Source of the DNA: Metallyticus violacea
Lineage: Eukaryota; Arthropoda; Insecta; Mantodea; Metallyticidae
Assembly: GCA_030762175.1 (NCBI GenBank)
Contig: CM060833.1
Coordinates: 3,854,501 to 3,918,500, forward strand
Direction: 5' to 3'
Length of the DNA stretch: 64,000 nt
This document shows, piece after piece, positions 11,695-27,461 of this stretch (within the stretch, counting starts at the first letter, position 1; each line of letters begins with the position of its first letter). A program made the position numbers and the translations under genes. The notes beneath the pieces are model-generated. The model saw only the letters and a list, made by a program, of their open reading frames with translations. It was not told where the DNA came from and searched no databases.

Positions 11695-12300
11695 ATGTTT
11701 ATCAATGCAAGAAAACTGCATGAACACTATCTGGCAGGTGAAAAGTGGCAATGGATAATTTCTTTGCATGAAGCATGGATATATCTAGATGATACAAACA
11801 GACCAAGCACTATTTACTATAATCAAGGAGGTCAAAGGGGCACTTTAATTTCATCTGGGAAAACAAGGAAATGTTTTCGAAGGGATTCCTGGCGGTTGGA
11901 AACTCCAAAAATGTCAAACTTAATGCAGCCTAGTACCAAAACATTGTCATGGATCCATTTTTTTATGAAGATATTCTCCGGTTATGTGGGAGGATGCCCC
12001 AAATGTTTGGATGCGCAAGGATAAAGCATCCAGCAACATTTCTCAATCATCCCAGGACTACTAATACCTGTGTGAAAACAGGTGTCAATGCGATATAGTT
12101 AAAAACGGATCCCTGTGAAGTCCCAGATGCCTCACTAATGGATTTTCACGGATTTGGTTTGCTGAAACAGCACTTTGCTTCTCCTCTCCCACCATGGTTG
12201 AGTGTCTCTGGAAAGTCTGCCAATAGGAGTGGGCTAACATCCCTCTTCCTGTTCTACAGCGCAGTCTTCTACAATAGAAATTGCATTGCACAGTAATAGT
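11695..12300 (+). pseudogene. Tc1/mariner-type DDE transposase remnant
   Basis: An open frame of 109 codons from 11695 contains SLHEAWIYLDDTNRPSTIYY, matching the (D/H)EAWxYLxDxNxxRxIYY region of a widespread arthropod DDE transposase; the catalytic Asp position reads His here. After stops, the frame resumes with TDPCEVPDASLMDF near 12110, comparable to the KSPDxAPMDF region around the last catalytic Asp. The N-terminal half is missing, and the copy begins 3 bp after the foldback element, which may have truncated it. Confidence 0.6.
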
Positions 12301-13010
12301 TCAAGCATGTGGACTCAAATTGACACACAATCGGTAACGGAGAAAGGGAATCTCACATTGAAAAAATGTAAGTAAAAAAAAGTCTCAGCTTAAGTAGGAT
12401 AACCTCTGTAAAGGATACTGTTTTGTACTTCCACTCACCACTAATCTTCCAGAACTTTGCAACTGTATCACCACAGATGTTGTACTGATTGATCGTAACA
12501 TGCATGTGGAATAAACTGGTTTATTGTTAGATGTCTTCCATATCAGCAAGAGTGGACATACTGAGCATTTGCACCAAAAAAAACAAACAAAAAATAATAG
12601 GAAAATCGCCTCTTGGAGAAGAGGCATCAAAATACATCAAGCAACAGTATAGAAAATTAAATATTGTACTTTTGGGGTAGAAGCGCAAATCTAGAGGAGC
12701 CGTCTCTGGGATGTGGGTTTGATATTTGAGTAGGGTAAAACTTTTTCATACATTTTCATATGCAAGATAAATATAAAGAAGTTTAAAGTCCATATGAACT
12801 CTGGATTCCACATGTGCTAATAGTAATACATATAATCTATAACCCTAAATATCAAGAGTAGTTGGTTTGGAGCCCCTGCAGCAATACTGTTCTAATTAAT
12901 GTCTAGCACTAAAAGAAAATGAATTAGTTACTCAGTTTATACCGTGCTTGAGCTTTATTAAACATACTGAGAGATATGCTGTACTTTTCTGTTTCAGGTT
13001 TGTTGAGGAT
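12301..13010 (+). other. OAT 5' flank and 5'UTR acceptor
   Basis: No coding sequence seen. A pyrimidine stretch followed by TTTCAG at 12992-12997 makes a good splice acceptor 13 bases before the OAT start codon. An untranslated first exon is therefore expected further upstream, but I cannot place it or the promoter. Confidence 0.5.
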
Positions 13011-13077
13011 ATGCATCCTATTCTTAGAAAAGTGAGACCTTGGAATTTCCCCTCAGTTCTTTTCCAGATCAAAAGTG
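13011..13077 (+). CDS. Oat: OAT coding exon 1 (mitochondrial leader)
   Basis: Encodes [20 protein letters not shown] and on to residue 22, ending one base into codon 23 before GTAATA. The basic, hydrophobic, acid-free composition fits a cleavable matrix-targeting presequence. The exon begins upstream at 12998, so it includes 13 bases of 5'UTR. Confidence 0.85.
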
Positions 13078-16000
13078 GTAATATTCTAAAGATCTATGTT
13101 TATATTCCTTGTTAATTAACTCATCTGTTTACAGAATATTCAAGTTTAGTATTATATTTAGATATAATGATTCATTATGATTGCAGGAGTTAAGTTGTTG
13201 CAACTTAGTTTAACAAGAAGTATAACTTCTCAGGAAGTGTTTGACAGAGAAGCCAAGTATGGTGCTCATAATTATCATCCAATTCCAGTAGCACTTTGCA
13301 GAGGCAAAGGTAAGCATCTCTTGAATCAACAAATGCCATTGCTGTATGGTTAATTTGTAGAAATAAATGAATAAAATATTTCTCCTTATCAGATATAATG
13401 TGCACCATATTTTATTTACATGCTTCATTAAGTGTTTAAAATTTGTAAAACACCTGTGTTGATCCTTTGATTACCCATGAAATACTTAAAACTACAAAAC
13501 ACTCTTAGGTAAATATTTACATGCAATTTCAACAAGTTAAATTACATTTTGTAAGCATGTTATTTTATTTCATTGTCTAGTTTTTAAAATATTTTTTTTT
13601 CATTTGCTATTAACATATTTCCTTTGTGTCTTCTGTACTTCATTAATAACTTCTTCCTAATATTTTTTGAGCTTTCAAGCTACATATTGTGATAACCCTG
13701 ATTCATATCCAGACAACAGCACCATTATTACAACCTAAAGGACTTTACCATTACAAATTATGTTCTGACCTGCTATAAACTCACTTGAAGGAAACATGGG
13801 ATCTTTGGGTTTGGAAGGGCATAGGGCAAACCTCATTCAACTCATGCTAAAATTAAATCAATCTGTATTTATTCTAACACAAAACAAATCACAAAACAAC
13901 TACTCACATTCTATATAACCTCCTCCTTGGTCCATTGTTTGGTCAGGAGACAAGAGTGGCCGCTACCTGTATGCTTTCCCAGCTGACTGACTGGAAATAC
14001 TCCCCAGCCTGTTTTTGTTTTCTGATCCCACTCCACTTCATCCCTCACCTATCTATTCTGATATTCCCCAGTTTTACTTGCTTGGATATTTCTGACTTAC
14101 TGTTATGTTCATTCATGATAAGTATTCTCAAATTTAGATTACCTTCATGCTTCCTGTGATGTAACCTTCTCAATGACATCATGTTGACTACTAATGTCCT
14201 AAAAATTTATGTCGCAATTAATAATATGCTACCAGTTAATAATAATATACTGGTAATTGCCACAATATTAATTACAAATAGTATTAATTAACAATAATAC
14301 AAATTGTAGACCAATAACAGTCATTTGTAATCTCTAGAATATTACAAAGTTAATGAACTTTAACATTCTATAGGCTTTGAGGGCCGGCATTACTATTATT
14401 GAAATTGTTCATTACTGGGCTATTTTCCATTTGTCTAGATGCTGCTGTCTTGAAATCTCGAAAAACCATGACTTCTATACCAAATCATTAAGAACCAATC
14501 AAAGCATTCTTATCATTTATTGAAGACCTCGTACCACATATTACTTGGATTTTGAGATAGAACAATATAATTTTTTTTTCATAACCAAAACAATAGGTAA
14601 AAAATACGTTCCTTGAAAAAGACCGAAGATATCTTCTCAGCTTACATAATATATAAAGAGCCATGCAAATGTGGAAAAGTAAATTGATATGACCGAAAGA
14701 CCTATTAAAACTCAGCTCATAGAACATAAGTGACATTTATGCCTTAATCAGGCAGAAAAATCTGAGATTGTAGAACATACCTTTCAAAATTGCCATAGAA
14801 AAAAATTTGAAAAAACAGATGTAATTGCAACAGCAACAGGATATTTTGGTCTTGATAAAAGAGAGGCCTTAAAAATAGAGCAGCATCCAGATAATGTAAA
14901 CAAAGACAGAGTTTTTCAAATGAGCGATACTTGGAACCTACAATAGTCAACAAATATGTCTGCATCACACCTCTCCCACTTCTAACATTTCTGTACCTCT
15001 GCCTCTTCAAGTACTTTTAGTTCAATGATGATGCCAATGTAGTGCTGGCAAAAGCTCTGGTTTTTAAATTAATTTAAACCAATGACCATTGCAAAATAGC
15101 CTGATAATGATCAATTTCAATAATAATTATTGAACTTAATTATAAAATATAATAGACTGAAGCACACAATATATTATGCAGTAATTAATTTTAATTTAAA
15201 AGCAATTTACCACTTAAGTACTTAAATGTATACAGACGAACTTATAGTGAAGAATATATATTGTGAACTTCTCTGGATCAGCCAAAAGCTGATGATATAT
15301 TGAGTTTTTATTATTACTTTCAAAGATATTTATAGAATTAGAGGCAATAAAACTTATAGTGAAATACTATTTAGAAAATATTGTACAAGCAGCTGAGCTA
15401 ACTACAAAAAATTATCTTTCTAATGATTGAAAAATGTGTTTCTGCACAGAAAGTAATGAATCCCAAAGTACCACAAGAATTACCACTAAGAGCCATTTTT
15501 TTTCCATTATATAAAAACAATTACTATGTAGCATTCGGGTGTTAGTGCTATCAACAATCTGTTGAGAGATAAAATTGAATATATTTTTAAATAAAAATTA
15601 AAATAGTTTTAGTTCAGTTAAAAATTTAGATCAACTTTTTTTTCACAAAAAACTTACTTAAAATGTTTATTCCTACCTGTACCAAAAAAGAATTAAACAG
15701 TTCATAAAAAAAAGTTTCCAAATGGAATACAAATACTACTCTAAAATGCATTTTATAAAAACATAGTTTTGAAATATTATTGTTATTACATTTTCTCTTT
15801 TACTATATTCTGTTACTTTAAGTGTTTACATAGAAAATTTCATAACTAATCATGAATGTTCCTAATTTAGGAGTGCATGTATGGGATGTGGAAGGTCGGC
15901 AATATTTGGACTTTCTAAGTGCTTACTCTGCAGTAAATCAAGGCCACTGTCATCCAAAAATTTTATCAGCTCTCAAACAACAAGCAGACATTTTGACACT

Positions 16001-19000
16001 CACTTCACGTGCCTTCTATTCAGATGTACTTGGAGAATATGAAGAATTTATAACAAAATTTTTTGGATATGATAAAGTTTTACCTATGAACACTGGTAAG
16101 TAAGATAAATATAAATTATTGGATACCAGCAACTATATTTAAAAAGGAGTTGTACATCATTGTTCTCATATTATCCAGTTAAAATACAAAGCTGTACAGA
16201 TAAAATATGAGAAATAGATGAAATATTGATAAACAAGAACAAACTTGCATATTTATAAAATTCATAAGTTTTTTTAAAGAAGTTATAAACGATTATCAGC
16301 ATATAGACCTATAGACTTTTTTAATTATATAGGTAACAAAAAAAATTGACATTACTAGACTTTCAATTTATTTTATTTCATATTTTGTGTACATAGGATA
16401 TAGCCAAAGTTTGTAAAAATAAAAATAAAAAGGAACATTACACACACTGTATATAAGGAAATATAGAAAACACTCTTAAAAGTAGTATATATTTAGGATT
16501 CATGAAAAATTGTGAAGTACACATAAAAACAATAACAAGGAAAATAGGCTCATAGTTCATATGATATTTTGGATAGCTAACTATCCTTCTTCACAATGTA
16601 GAGATCACCTCTTGAATACCAGATCATGTGAACTGTGTGCCTATTTTCAAGATTACTGTTTTATGTGTACTTCACAATTTTTTAACAAACCTGATATATA
16701 TAAATATGTGTATGTGTATATTGTATTTACGAAGCTGTTGACAAGGAGTGGTAATATATCCTAAACTTAGGTATTCATTTTTTTACACTAAACTCCACTT
16801 ACTTACATAAAAGTAAGACACGTTTCTGGAGAATCTCTCCCATCTCCAGTTGCTCACCGAACCGCCATTACTCGAAACGGTGGCTAGACACCCAGATGTT
16901 TCTGTGATGGCCTCTGTTGGTTCAAGTAGGAAATTGCTGAGTTCATCCATAGGAGGAAACTTGAAATTCATTAGGTTTTCTCTATTTTTTAATATAAAAA
17001 TTTTGCCCAAGTGGATTACTCCAATGGGTTGTGAAGATGTTTCAGCAGTTTAATTTCTGGTTTTATTTCATGGTTTTTGGTCCAAAAGTGAACTGCTACT
17101 GCTGACTTATCCACCTGTTTAAACCGAATATTTCTAAAATGTTCTTTCCTCCGAATTTCCAAATTTCTCTATGTAAGGCAAAACAAGTTGGTTGAAGATG
17201 GAGAGGATGTCTCTTCGAAACCAGTCCCACCATATTTAAAAGTAAGTGAAGCATAAGAGTGTGCTAGACGACAGATTAATTATAATTTACACATAATATA
17301 ACATTTATATGCAATTTTAAGCATTAAAATTTGTTTTGGCATTCCAAGATATTTATACTGTGTTTTCATTACCATGTTTGATATTTTATGAATGAATGAA
17401 TGCTTTATTTTTACATACATATTTCCTTTACATTAACTTAATATATATAAATATCTCCTTCCTTTAATTAAATCACTTTCACCCATTACTTCTCTCTTAT
17501 GTTCCCAACATGGTTTCCAAAATTTCTCAAAAACTCCTTACTCCATTTCCAAACATTTTTAATACCTTAATTGCTATCTGTAATTTATGCCATTTCCTAA
17601 TCCATACTACTTCTCTCCATGCTTTAGTTTCTGGACATTCAACCATATAATGTAATCCTTTTTTATGTTTCCACATAATGGATATTCTTTCTTTTTCACT
17701 TTTAATTTACTTAGCCATATTATTCCTGCTCTCACCCAAGCAAATCCCTCCCTTCCCATTCTGCTACAAACATCTATATATTTTTTCCGCCCCCATTCTT
17801 TCTTAAATTTCCTATAATGTTTCAAGTACTCTTATCTTGTAATCTTCTATTCTAGTTTCACCTAATTCCACAATCCTTGTCTATTGATTATCTTTCCTGT
17901 CTATATAAATCACCTATTTCAATCTCTATAACTATTTTCTTTATTTGAGACAACCAACTTCTTTCCCATTTTATTTTCTCTTATGTTCATAAGCAGTCTT
18001 TAACTATATTCCCTTCCTCCCTTAATTCTATCTGATACCAATATTTCAATATACATTTGACTACTATACCTTTCCTGCCAATTCTTCCCAATTCAGCTAA
18101 TGCTACCACATTTGGAGCTGTCCTTGGTAATCCCATTTTACAAAATACTCTAAGAGCATAATCAATATGCTCCTACCCATTCTCCATAACCTAAATTTCA
18201 ACCCCATAGGCCGTTTTGATATTTATGATATTCCTGAGTTTTCTGTAAACTACGAGCATTTTGTAACTAAACGTATGCCACAAAAATAACGATATTACAT
18301 TTTTGATTTCAACACTGTGTCATATTATAAGGGTTGGTCAAATGAATCATAGATGTTTGGAAATGAACACAATATGTATTGGATAACATACACACATCAG
18401 AATGACAGCATACAGAAATAGTTTACAGATAACTGCCTCCACCATTTAAGCATCTGCCCCAATGCTGAACATGTTCCTCAAAACCCTCACGAAGGATGCT
18501 GGTGAAACCACTTTTCCACAGCATCTTGAAGTACTTGGTCAGTGATGAAATGCTTACCTTCAGGGCCTTGTTAAAAGAACAAATATGTGATATTTATAAG
18601 GGGATATATCTGGTCATGTGGATGTAAATTATCATGGAGCTCAGGACAGTTTACAGGCCATTTGTTTTTATGGCCCTTCAGAGATACTATACAGTAACAT
18701 TGAGAGTTGATCAAAGCACCTTCTTTGTGCAGGAATTTATTCACATCTTATTTTTATCATTCGGATATATTCTTTACACACAACTGTTGTTTCAACTATC
18801 TCCTCTAATCAGCAGATACCTGACCAGATACCTTGCTGTTACAATAGATACCAAGCCATGCTTTTTTTTATATTGTGAATAGCCTTTATATAAGATTTTC
18901 TATCCTCTGTAAGAAAAGTTCAGTTTTGAAAAACACAGATTCAATTAAAGAGATTTATTTTTAATGTTGTTTATGCAATAGCTAAAACAATAGTTTTTCA

Positions 19001-20272
19001 AGATAACTGATTAAAGTTTAAGGTAAATAAAAATATGAATATTATATTTTTTTCAGGTGTTGAAGGAGGAGAAACAGCATGCAAGCTGGCGAGAAAATGG
19101 GGATACATGAAGAAGAAAATACCAAAGAACCAAGCTAAAATTGTGTTTGCTGAAGGAAATTTCTGGGGTCGCACCTTGGCAGCCATATCCAGTTCCACAG
19201 ATCCAACTAGTTATGAGGGATTTGGACCTTTCATGCCAGGATTTAGCATTATTCCATACAATGACCTGAAGTCACTTGAAGTAAGTTTTATTTCAGAAAT
19301 AAGCATTAAATAACTAAAGTTGTATTTGAAACATAAAGTTTGTATTTTTAATGTAATGCAGGAAAGCCTACGAGATGAGACTGTTTGTGCATTTATGGTG
19401 GAGCCAATACAAGGAGAAGCAGGAGTTATAGTGCCTAATGATGGGTACCTGAAGGGAGTTCGAGAACTCTGTACCAAGTACAATGTGCTCTGGATTGCAG
19501 ATGAAGTGCAAACTGGACTTGCGCGTACAGGACGTTGCCTTGCAGTGGACCATGAAAATGTTCGTCCTGATATTTTGATTTTGGGAAAAGCATTATCTGG
19601 TGGAGTCTTTCCAGTAAGTTAAACAGACCGTTATAATAGTAAATAACTAAATAAAATGGGAGGTTTAAAACCAAACATGTAATTTGTAATAATACTGTTG
19701 AAAATACTGTTAGCAGGATTTGCTTTTCTGCATTAATCCATGATGGAAAATTTTTTCAAAAGTAAAAATTATGATGCCTCTTAAAGACCTTTTAATGGAT
19801 TATTGATGAAAATAAGGCATTTTTAAACTGCAGGTATGTGATGAGAATTTTGTTTAATTTTGATACAGGTATCAGCAGTGCTAACCAATGATGAGGTGAT
19901 GTTGTGTATAAAGCCAGGTGAACATGGCTCTACATATGGGGGAAATCCTTTAGCATGCAAAGTTGCGATAGCAGCATTGGAGGTTCTGGAAGAGGAGAAA
20001 TTAGCTGATAATGCAGAAAAACTTGGCAACATTCTGCGGAAAGAGCTTGCGGCTTTGCCAAAGGACTTGGTCAGCATTGTACGGGGCAAGGGACTCCTCA
20101 ATGCTATTGTCATTAACAAAAGTAATTTTTTTGTGCTATATCTCATTTAATTTTTAACTTCATTTATTGCATCATCTGATCATACAGATGATATGGGACA
20201 TATCAGTATAAATTACAACTAGTGTTAACCTATAATACAATGAAATTAACCAACTCATATAATGAGTGAAAC

Positions 20273-20308
<36 letters not shown>

Positions 20309-21160
20309 CAACAGTAATATTTATTTCCCATGCATCAACATACAAATTTTTTTAACAAAATAAACATAAATAAAAAAAACATTACTTTTAAATATAACAA
20401 CTAGAAACAGTATCTTCCACAATTCCAGAAGGCACTAACTCAAACCAAAATTTATTCAAATTTGATTAGCTCAGCCCCCCAGGCCCTGGTTCATCAGCAG
20501 CTACTTACTGGGATATCCAGGGGACTGGACTCAAAAACAAAACACAATATTTAAGAATAATTTATACATTGAATACAACATTAGGTTATATTTTCTACAA
20601 TACTAAACCTTCCTTCTTTTTTAATTAAACCCATTTGGCCAAATTTCTATCCTTGAGAGTTGCTTATTCCTTAGGACCTTATACACACTAACACTCTAAT
20701 TATTGGTGTTCAAGGATCCTGCATAACTAATGCTAGATAACTAGTCCCATTTCCTCCCCTAATCATTTCATTCTCCTTTCACTCTCTGACAGTTCTATAC
20801 CATTTCTCAAGCACCTTTCCTAAGTATTTTATACCCATAACCATTTTTTCCTTACCTTACCTATGTATTTTCCCAGTTCCTTAATGTTTTCATCTGATTT
20901 TAAATTTAAAATTCTTTTATCTCTTATTTCATCTTGTAAGTTTTCCCACTTTTGCAATAGGAACTGTTCCCTCCATAACTTGATTTACTTACATTCTAGT
21001 ATACAATACCAAGTACTATCTGGTTCTTCACACATAGGACATATCCCCTTAGTGTATCCATTTTTTAATCCACTTAAATATTTTACTCTTGTTCTAAACT
21101 ATGCCAACCCTTCCCTTTCTACCTCATCAAAAATTTCAATATGTCTTCTCTTCCCCACAC

Positions 21161-21221
<61 letters not shown>

Positions 21222-21263
21222 TAGTATAACAACAACAACAACAACAATAATAATAATAATAAC

Positions 21264-21299
<36 letters not shown>

Positions 21300-24200
21300 T
21301 TTTATGTATTTAAAAACTGTAGAAATTTACAAGTATACAAGTTTTCCTACTCAATCTATAGAACTACAGATAGTAATATCTCAATTTAGGATTAATAGTA
21401 ACAGCTTGTAGTATGTAGCAAAGTAAAATATAGTATAGTTATAGTAATGAGGCTCTACATTTCTCAGTTCAAAAATACTACTGAAATTGTGTTTTAATAA
21501 GATGGTTATTATATGGTTATTTTATATGGTTTGTTTTGTCGTGCAAATATTTCTTTAATATAAAAAGGTAAATCATTATACATTTGAACAACAGTATGGG
21601 TCAAAGTGTTCTTAAAGAATGTTGTGCTAATGGGAGTAATAAAAATATAATTTTTGTGTTATGTGAGTGTACATTTACATTGAATGAAAATGTATTAAAC
21701 TTTCAAAAATAAATATGCATGATATTGATAATATGTGCAAATATGAAAAGAGTCCTCTAGCTCTGCTAGTTTTCATTATATTTCTAATTGCTCTTTTCTG
21801 GAGTAATAAGATTAAATTTTGGCACATTTCCTCAAAGTAGTACCCTATATGATAATGTATTTTATTAAACTGTAGTATTATTTATAAAAATAGCATAGGA
21901 GGATCTAAAGTAGTTTGACATTTGCTTTTTGAGCAGAAATAGAAATAATGCTATGGCTAGGAATCAAACCAATTTCTTTGGCTGAAAAACAAGAGCTGAA
22001 TTAGTAAAATCAATCAAATTTATTGGAACACAGCTTTGTAAATGTCTACAGTGAAAACATAATTAAAAATTAAATGCTTTAGCTGGTGAGTTGATTACAT
22101 ACTTTTTTCTTCACTTATCAATGTTTATAGACAGAACATGTTTCATGGTTTGTCGTCCACTTCCTTAGCAGGCCAATCAACTCAATAAATTATATTAGAG
22201 TTATTCACAACTTCTGAGTACTTATGTCTCAGATTTCATAGTTAACCAAATTAGGAATAAACCCCCCCCCCTAGTGATTACATTTTTCCATCTCTAAAAT
22301 TTTCTTTCCACAGCTTTTTGTTCCTGGTTATCATCATTAAACCTTATCACTTTTCTGACACATATGGGACATATTCTTTCTTTCATACATCTGTTCAAGA
22401 AATGTATGTTTGTCAATCTTATTCTTCTTCTTTCATTAAGTTTCAGAAATCATTTCATTTCTTGTTTATGATAATGTAGATATAAATTGAAGGCTTCATG
22501 CTTGGAAAGAATAGTTCCTACCTTGTCTTCCATTTTGTTATTTAAACCTGATCCATAGCAGTCTTGTTCCATTTGGCTTGATGGCTAATACAATTTCAAT
22601 ATTAATTCAATTTGGAGTCTAATGCATTAATAATCTCTTCTGAGTCAAACTATTTAAACACACACTTTTTGGGTGAGTTGTTTAACAGCTGCAGATGTGA
22701 ATGAGGATTCATGGAACATGCTCTGGGTAATTCTCCATTAAATGAAGTCATAAAGAGTAACCTAAATAGTTCAACTCTGGAGAGATATAGGTGTTTCATT
22801 GTGTTAGCTTCCAAATGAAATTAATATTGATATAGGAATAATTTGTTTGAAAGGTAACATTTTCCCCATTTATTTTCTTATCTGAATCTAAAATCTTTTA
22901 TCATATGAGCAACTGGTAAAGATGACTTAGTTGTAACAGAATGTCCATGATTGTCCATGGAGTGAAACAACAGTAGATATTAAAACAATACATAATGCTT
23001 TGCAAAGCTTACAAGATAACATATATACAACATTCTTGGAGGTATAAATATCAAATACACTGCTTAACTTTAAAATAGTGGCACATAGTGAATGTTCATA
23101 ACAGCCATGCAGAAATGATTTCTATTTTCTTGTTCATTGTTTGATGGGATCATTATGATTTTTCATGTCTATATGTTTGTCCTAACTTCTTGATTCACTG
23201 ATCTCATATTTGTTTTGCTGTTGACACATTTCTTCCAACATAAGCACCCATTTTTCAGAATGACATGCCACACTCTTGGTATGCCAATTCTCCTTTTATC
23301 AAATTTAGACACCAGTTGGTATTGTTGTCATTGTTTTTATGTGTCATACCTTCCTTCTGAGAAAACATGGGATCAATTTAATGTTTCTCTTATGGGCATT
23401 GCATTTTAATACATACACATAATTACATACGAAGTTGCATAGAATCCTTTATACAGCTCTTTAATTGTTGCATTTAGTGCTGAATATTTTTTGCCTTTGT
23501 AATAAGCTTCATTTGATTTATAGTCTTTATACCTTTTGGCAGATTGTTATATAATTCCTTGCCTTTATGTTTATTGAAAATGTTCCCTATTATTTCTTAA
23601 GATATAAATGTGCAAATTATAATTTTTTATCTTTTTATTTATTACAATATATTTAACACTACCATAAATATAGAATGTTATAAGAGTTACAGGGGTATCT
23701 CTGATTATGGGAGAAGCATGGCTGTCTCAACCAGAAAAATGAAGAGAAAAATCACATGTAAAATTAATATTTTACTTCTTGTATTTATATTTTTTGCTGA
23801 AAGCTTAGGAAATTCCTATATTTCATTACAGTTTTCTTCTGCAAGAATGTGGTTTTAAACTTATTTCCTGTCATTGAGAGATACTGTCTCTCATAATTTT
23901 TTAATAACTGTTGGCAAACAGTTTCTAAATCTGGAACATAATTACCAGGATTTTTCTTGCAAATCACTTGCTTATTTCTATTCAAGAATCCATTCTCTCT
24001 CTCCCTTTCTCTCTCTCTCTCACGCATGCACGCGCACACATCAAGATTTGATTTAATATATGAATTGCAGAACTAACAAATCAAAATTTACATACAACTA
24101 CTCACTGACAAAATCTCCCTTCAAATTAAGTACATTCAAATCTAAAATTTTTGGGGATTAAAACAAAATTTAAAATCACTCTAAAGGCTGCATTTTTAAA

Positions 24201-27200
24201 CATTTTTATTCAAAATGTCCATTGAAATAAAGCAGAAAAAATATTTTTCGAAAACCAGTGAAATCGAACTATTAGGAGGGGGGGTTTACCTGAAACCCAT
24301 AATTTAAAAATTCCTCTAGTGGGATTAATATATGACTTTTTGCAATAAAACTCCTGATATGCCATTTAAAAAGAATAAGAAAAGTAATTTATGAAAATCA
24401 GGGAAATCGGGGCATTAGGAAGAGGGTTTTTGCTTGCACCCGAAAATTTAAAAATTGCTCCAGTGAAATGAATATATGTTTTTTTGCAACAAAACTCCAT
24501 ATATGCCACTTAAAATAGAATAATAAAAATAGTTTCTGAAAATCAGGGGTTTATCTGAAACCTAAAATTTAAAAATCGCTCTAAACCAATAATTGTTTTT
24601 TCACAACAAAACTTAGCATATACCATTTATATAAAATGAAAACATTTTTTTTTTTAAATTATCAGATTATTGGGAGTAGGAATATGCCTGAAAAACGTTT
24701 GGAGGTTAAGCCCAAATTTAAAAATTGCTCTAATGGCCGTAATTTTAATTTTTTAAAGGAAACTTGATACATGCCATTGAAATAAAATAAGAAAAATAGT
24801 TTCTGTAAACTAGTGAAATTGAACTATAAGCAGAGGGAGGGGTTTGCCCAAAATTTAAAAATTGCTCTAGCAGCATTAAAATTTGTTTTGCAATGAAACT
24901 CCATATATATCATTTAAATAAAATAATAATAAGAAAAAACAATTCCTGAAAATGAATGAAATTAGACTATTAGCAGGAGGGGTTTTCCTGCATTCCAAAA
25001 ATTTAAACTGGCAATAGTGGCATTAATATATATTTTTTTCATAATGAAGCTCTGAATAATATTGTACTTACAAAGCTGTTCAATGGAGTGGTAATATATC
25101 CTAAACTTAGGTATTCATTTTTTTACACTAAACTCTATTTACTTACATAAAATAAGATGCATTTTGGGAGAATCTCTCCCATTTTCAGTTGCTTACTGAA
25201 TCGCCGTTACTCAAAACAATGGCTAGACACCCAGATGTTCCTGTGTTGGCATCTGTTGACTGAAGTAGGAAATCGCTGAGTTTATCCATAGGAGGAAACT
25301 CAAAGTTCATTAGGTTTTCTTTATTTTTTAATATGAAATTTTTTTCCCAAGTGGATAACTTCAAAGGGTTGTGAAAATGTTTCAGCAGTTTAATTTTCGG
25401 ATTTATTTCATGGTTTTTGGTTCAAAAATGAGCTGCTACTGCTGATTTATCCCCCTGCTTAAACGGAATAATCTTAAAATGTTCTTTCCTCCGAATTTCC
25501 AAATTTCTGTTTGTTTTGCCTATCTAGCTCTGCTCACAATCTGTGCATTTTATTACATAAATTCCTGATTTATGTTCTGTTGGTATGGAGTTATTTACTG
25601 TGCAACCTAATAAATTCTTGATATTATATCTGTTCTTTGGGGCTAACATTATTCCATGTTCTTTGAAAATTTTGTGAACTTGTTGTGGTAAATTGGATGG
25701 TAGGTGAAACTTTTGAATTTGTATCCTTCTTTTGTGTTTTTCAGTATGGAAACTTCCCTCATCCCTTTTGTCTTTTAGATTTATTGATAATTTTTGTCAC
25801 TATGTCTTTGTTGAAATCGAATTATAAGTTTTAGGTGCCAACCTGATACATATTTAAAATGTGGTACAGATATGTTGATGGTATTGCCATAGTTAACAAA
25901 AAATTTATTGATAATGCCAAAAACTTATTAATATACAAGATAAAAACATATTGTTCACATACAAACAGAAACAGATAACATGTTACCATTCTTGGGCATT
26001 AAAATAATGAAGTATCATGAAACCAGGAACTTGGAATATACAGAAAGAATATGCATGCAGACAATCAATCAAAGCTGATGGTTTTAACAAAACATACAAA
26101 CATGCAGTGATTAACACCTTAATTCTCAGGCTAATTAACCTAAAAATTAGAAAAGAAGTATATTTTAAAGAATACAAACAAATAGAAAGAACAGCGATTA
26201 AAATGATTTTAAAGAAGAACTAGTACACAAAAAAGTATATAAATTTAAGAAGCAAAAACTTATTCAAGAAACCACAACACTTTCAGCAGGAAAAGATAAG
26301 CTAATTTTTAAAAAATTCACTATCATCCATGGGCTACACACAAATTTCAAAATATTCTAAAAGATTTTAATATCAGGTTGGCACCTATAAACAGATTCAA
26401 TGTTAAAACTCTTCTGGTAGACAATGTTAATGACAGTATTCCACTGGAGAAAAAAGCAGGTATTTACAAAATAACTTGTGAATGTGAAAAAATCTAAAAT
26501 GGAAAAACAAAGAGAAACATAGGCACATGGTTAAATGAACATTTCAGGAATATAAAATATAAGCAAATGGAGAAATCAGCAGTAGCATTTTATTTCTGGA
26601 CAGAAAACTATGGAATAGTGAATAAGCAAAATTATTAAATCAGCACAAACACCTACAGAATTAGCAACATGGGAGAAAAACTACATTTACAAATACAGAG
26701 ACAGTTTAATGAACTTTGACACTTCCAGAGATGAAAACATAAACTTTAAAATTCATCACGTCTCCACAAGAACAGAATACACACTCCCATGACATAAATT
26801 ATCCAGCAGTCAACAGTTAGCTAAGGATGCAAACAAGGGTTTATGAAACTAATACTACATATTATAAACAAATAAGTAGAACAATAAGAGTGTGTAGTTC
26901 AACTCAATCATGTAATAATCTTAAAAGATTGTTTGTTTTATTTTGATTTAAAATAGTTTGTTACAGTTAAGCATTGTGTAATTTAATTTATTATCTTTTT
27001 TTAATTATCAAATTATCAAGTTCCTTGGCTATAGAAATGACAGTAGTGTCATATGCATACAGTACTGATTTATCAATCAAATGATTATGTGAATCATTTA
27101 CATCCTATATCAAGAAAAGCAAAGATCAAAGTACAGATCCTCTTGTTTCCTATGCATACCATTTAATATCTATTATTAAGATAAGATCTGATTATGCTCA

Positions 27201-27430
27201 GTTCAGTATCACTAATGTTATAAAATTGAAGTTTGTAAAATATTGTGTGTAACTGTATCAAATGTTTTATATAAGTCTAATAGTGCAGCACAGTCATAGC
27301 AGATTCAAAGCCTTCTGTTATTGTGCAAACAAAGGATTCCATGACTTTACTGTATATCATCCTTCCCAAAAATCATATCATGCATTATAACTTGTTACTC
27401 TCAAAGAAATAAGATATTGTTCTTTAATGC

Positions 27431-27461
<31 letters not shown>

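Noticed and set aside
15852..15870. An OAT start codon at 15852
   Set aside because: It lies in the intron upstream of the acceptor; the real N terminus with YGAHNYHP is in the two earlier exons.
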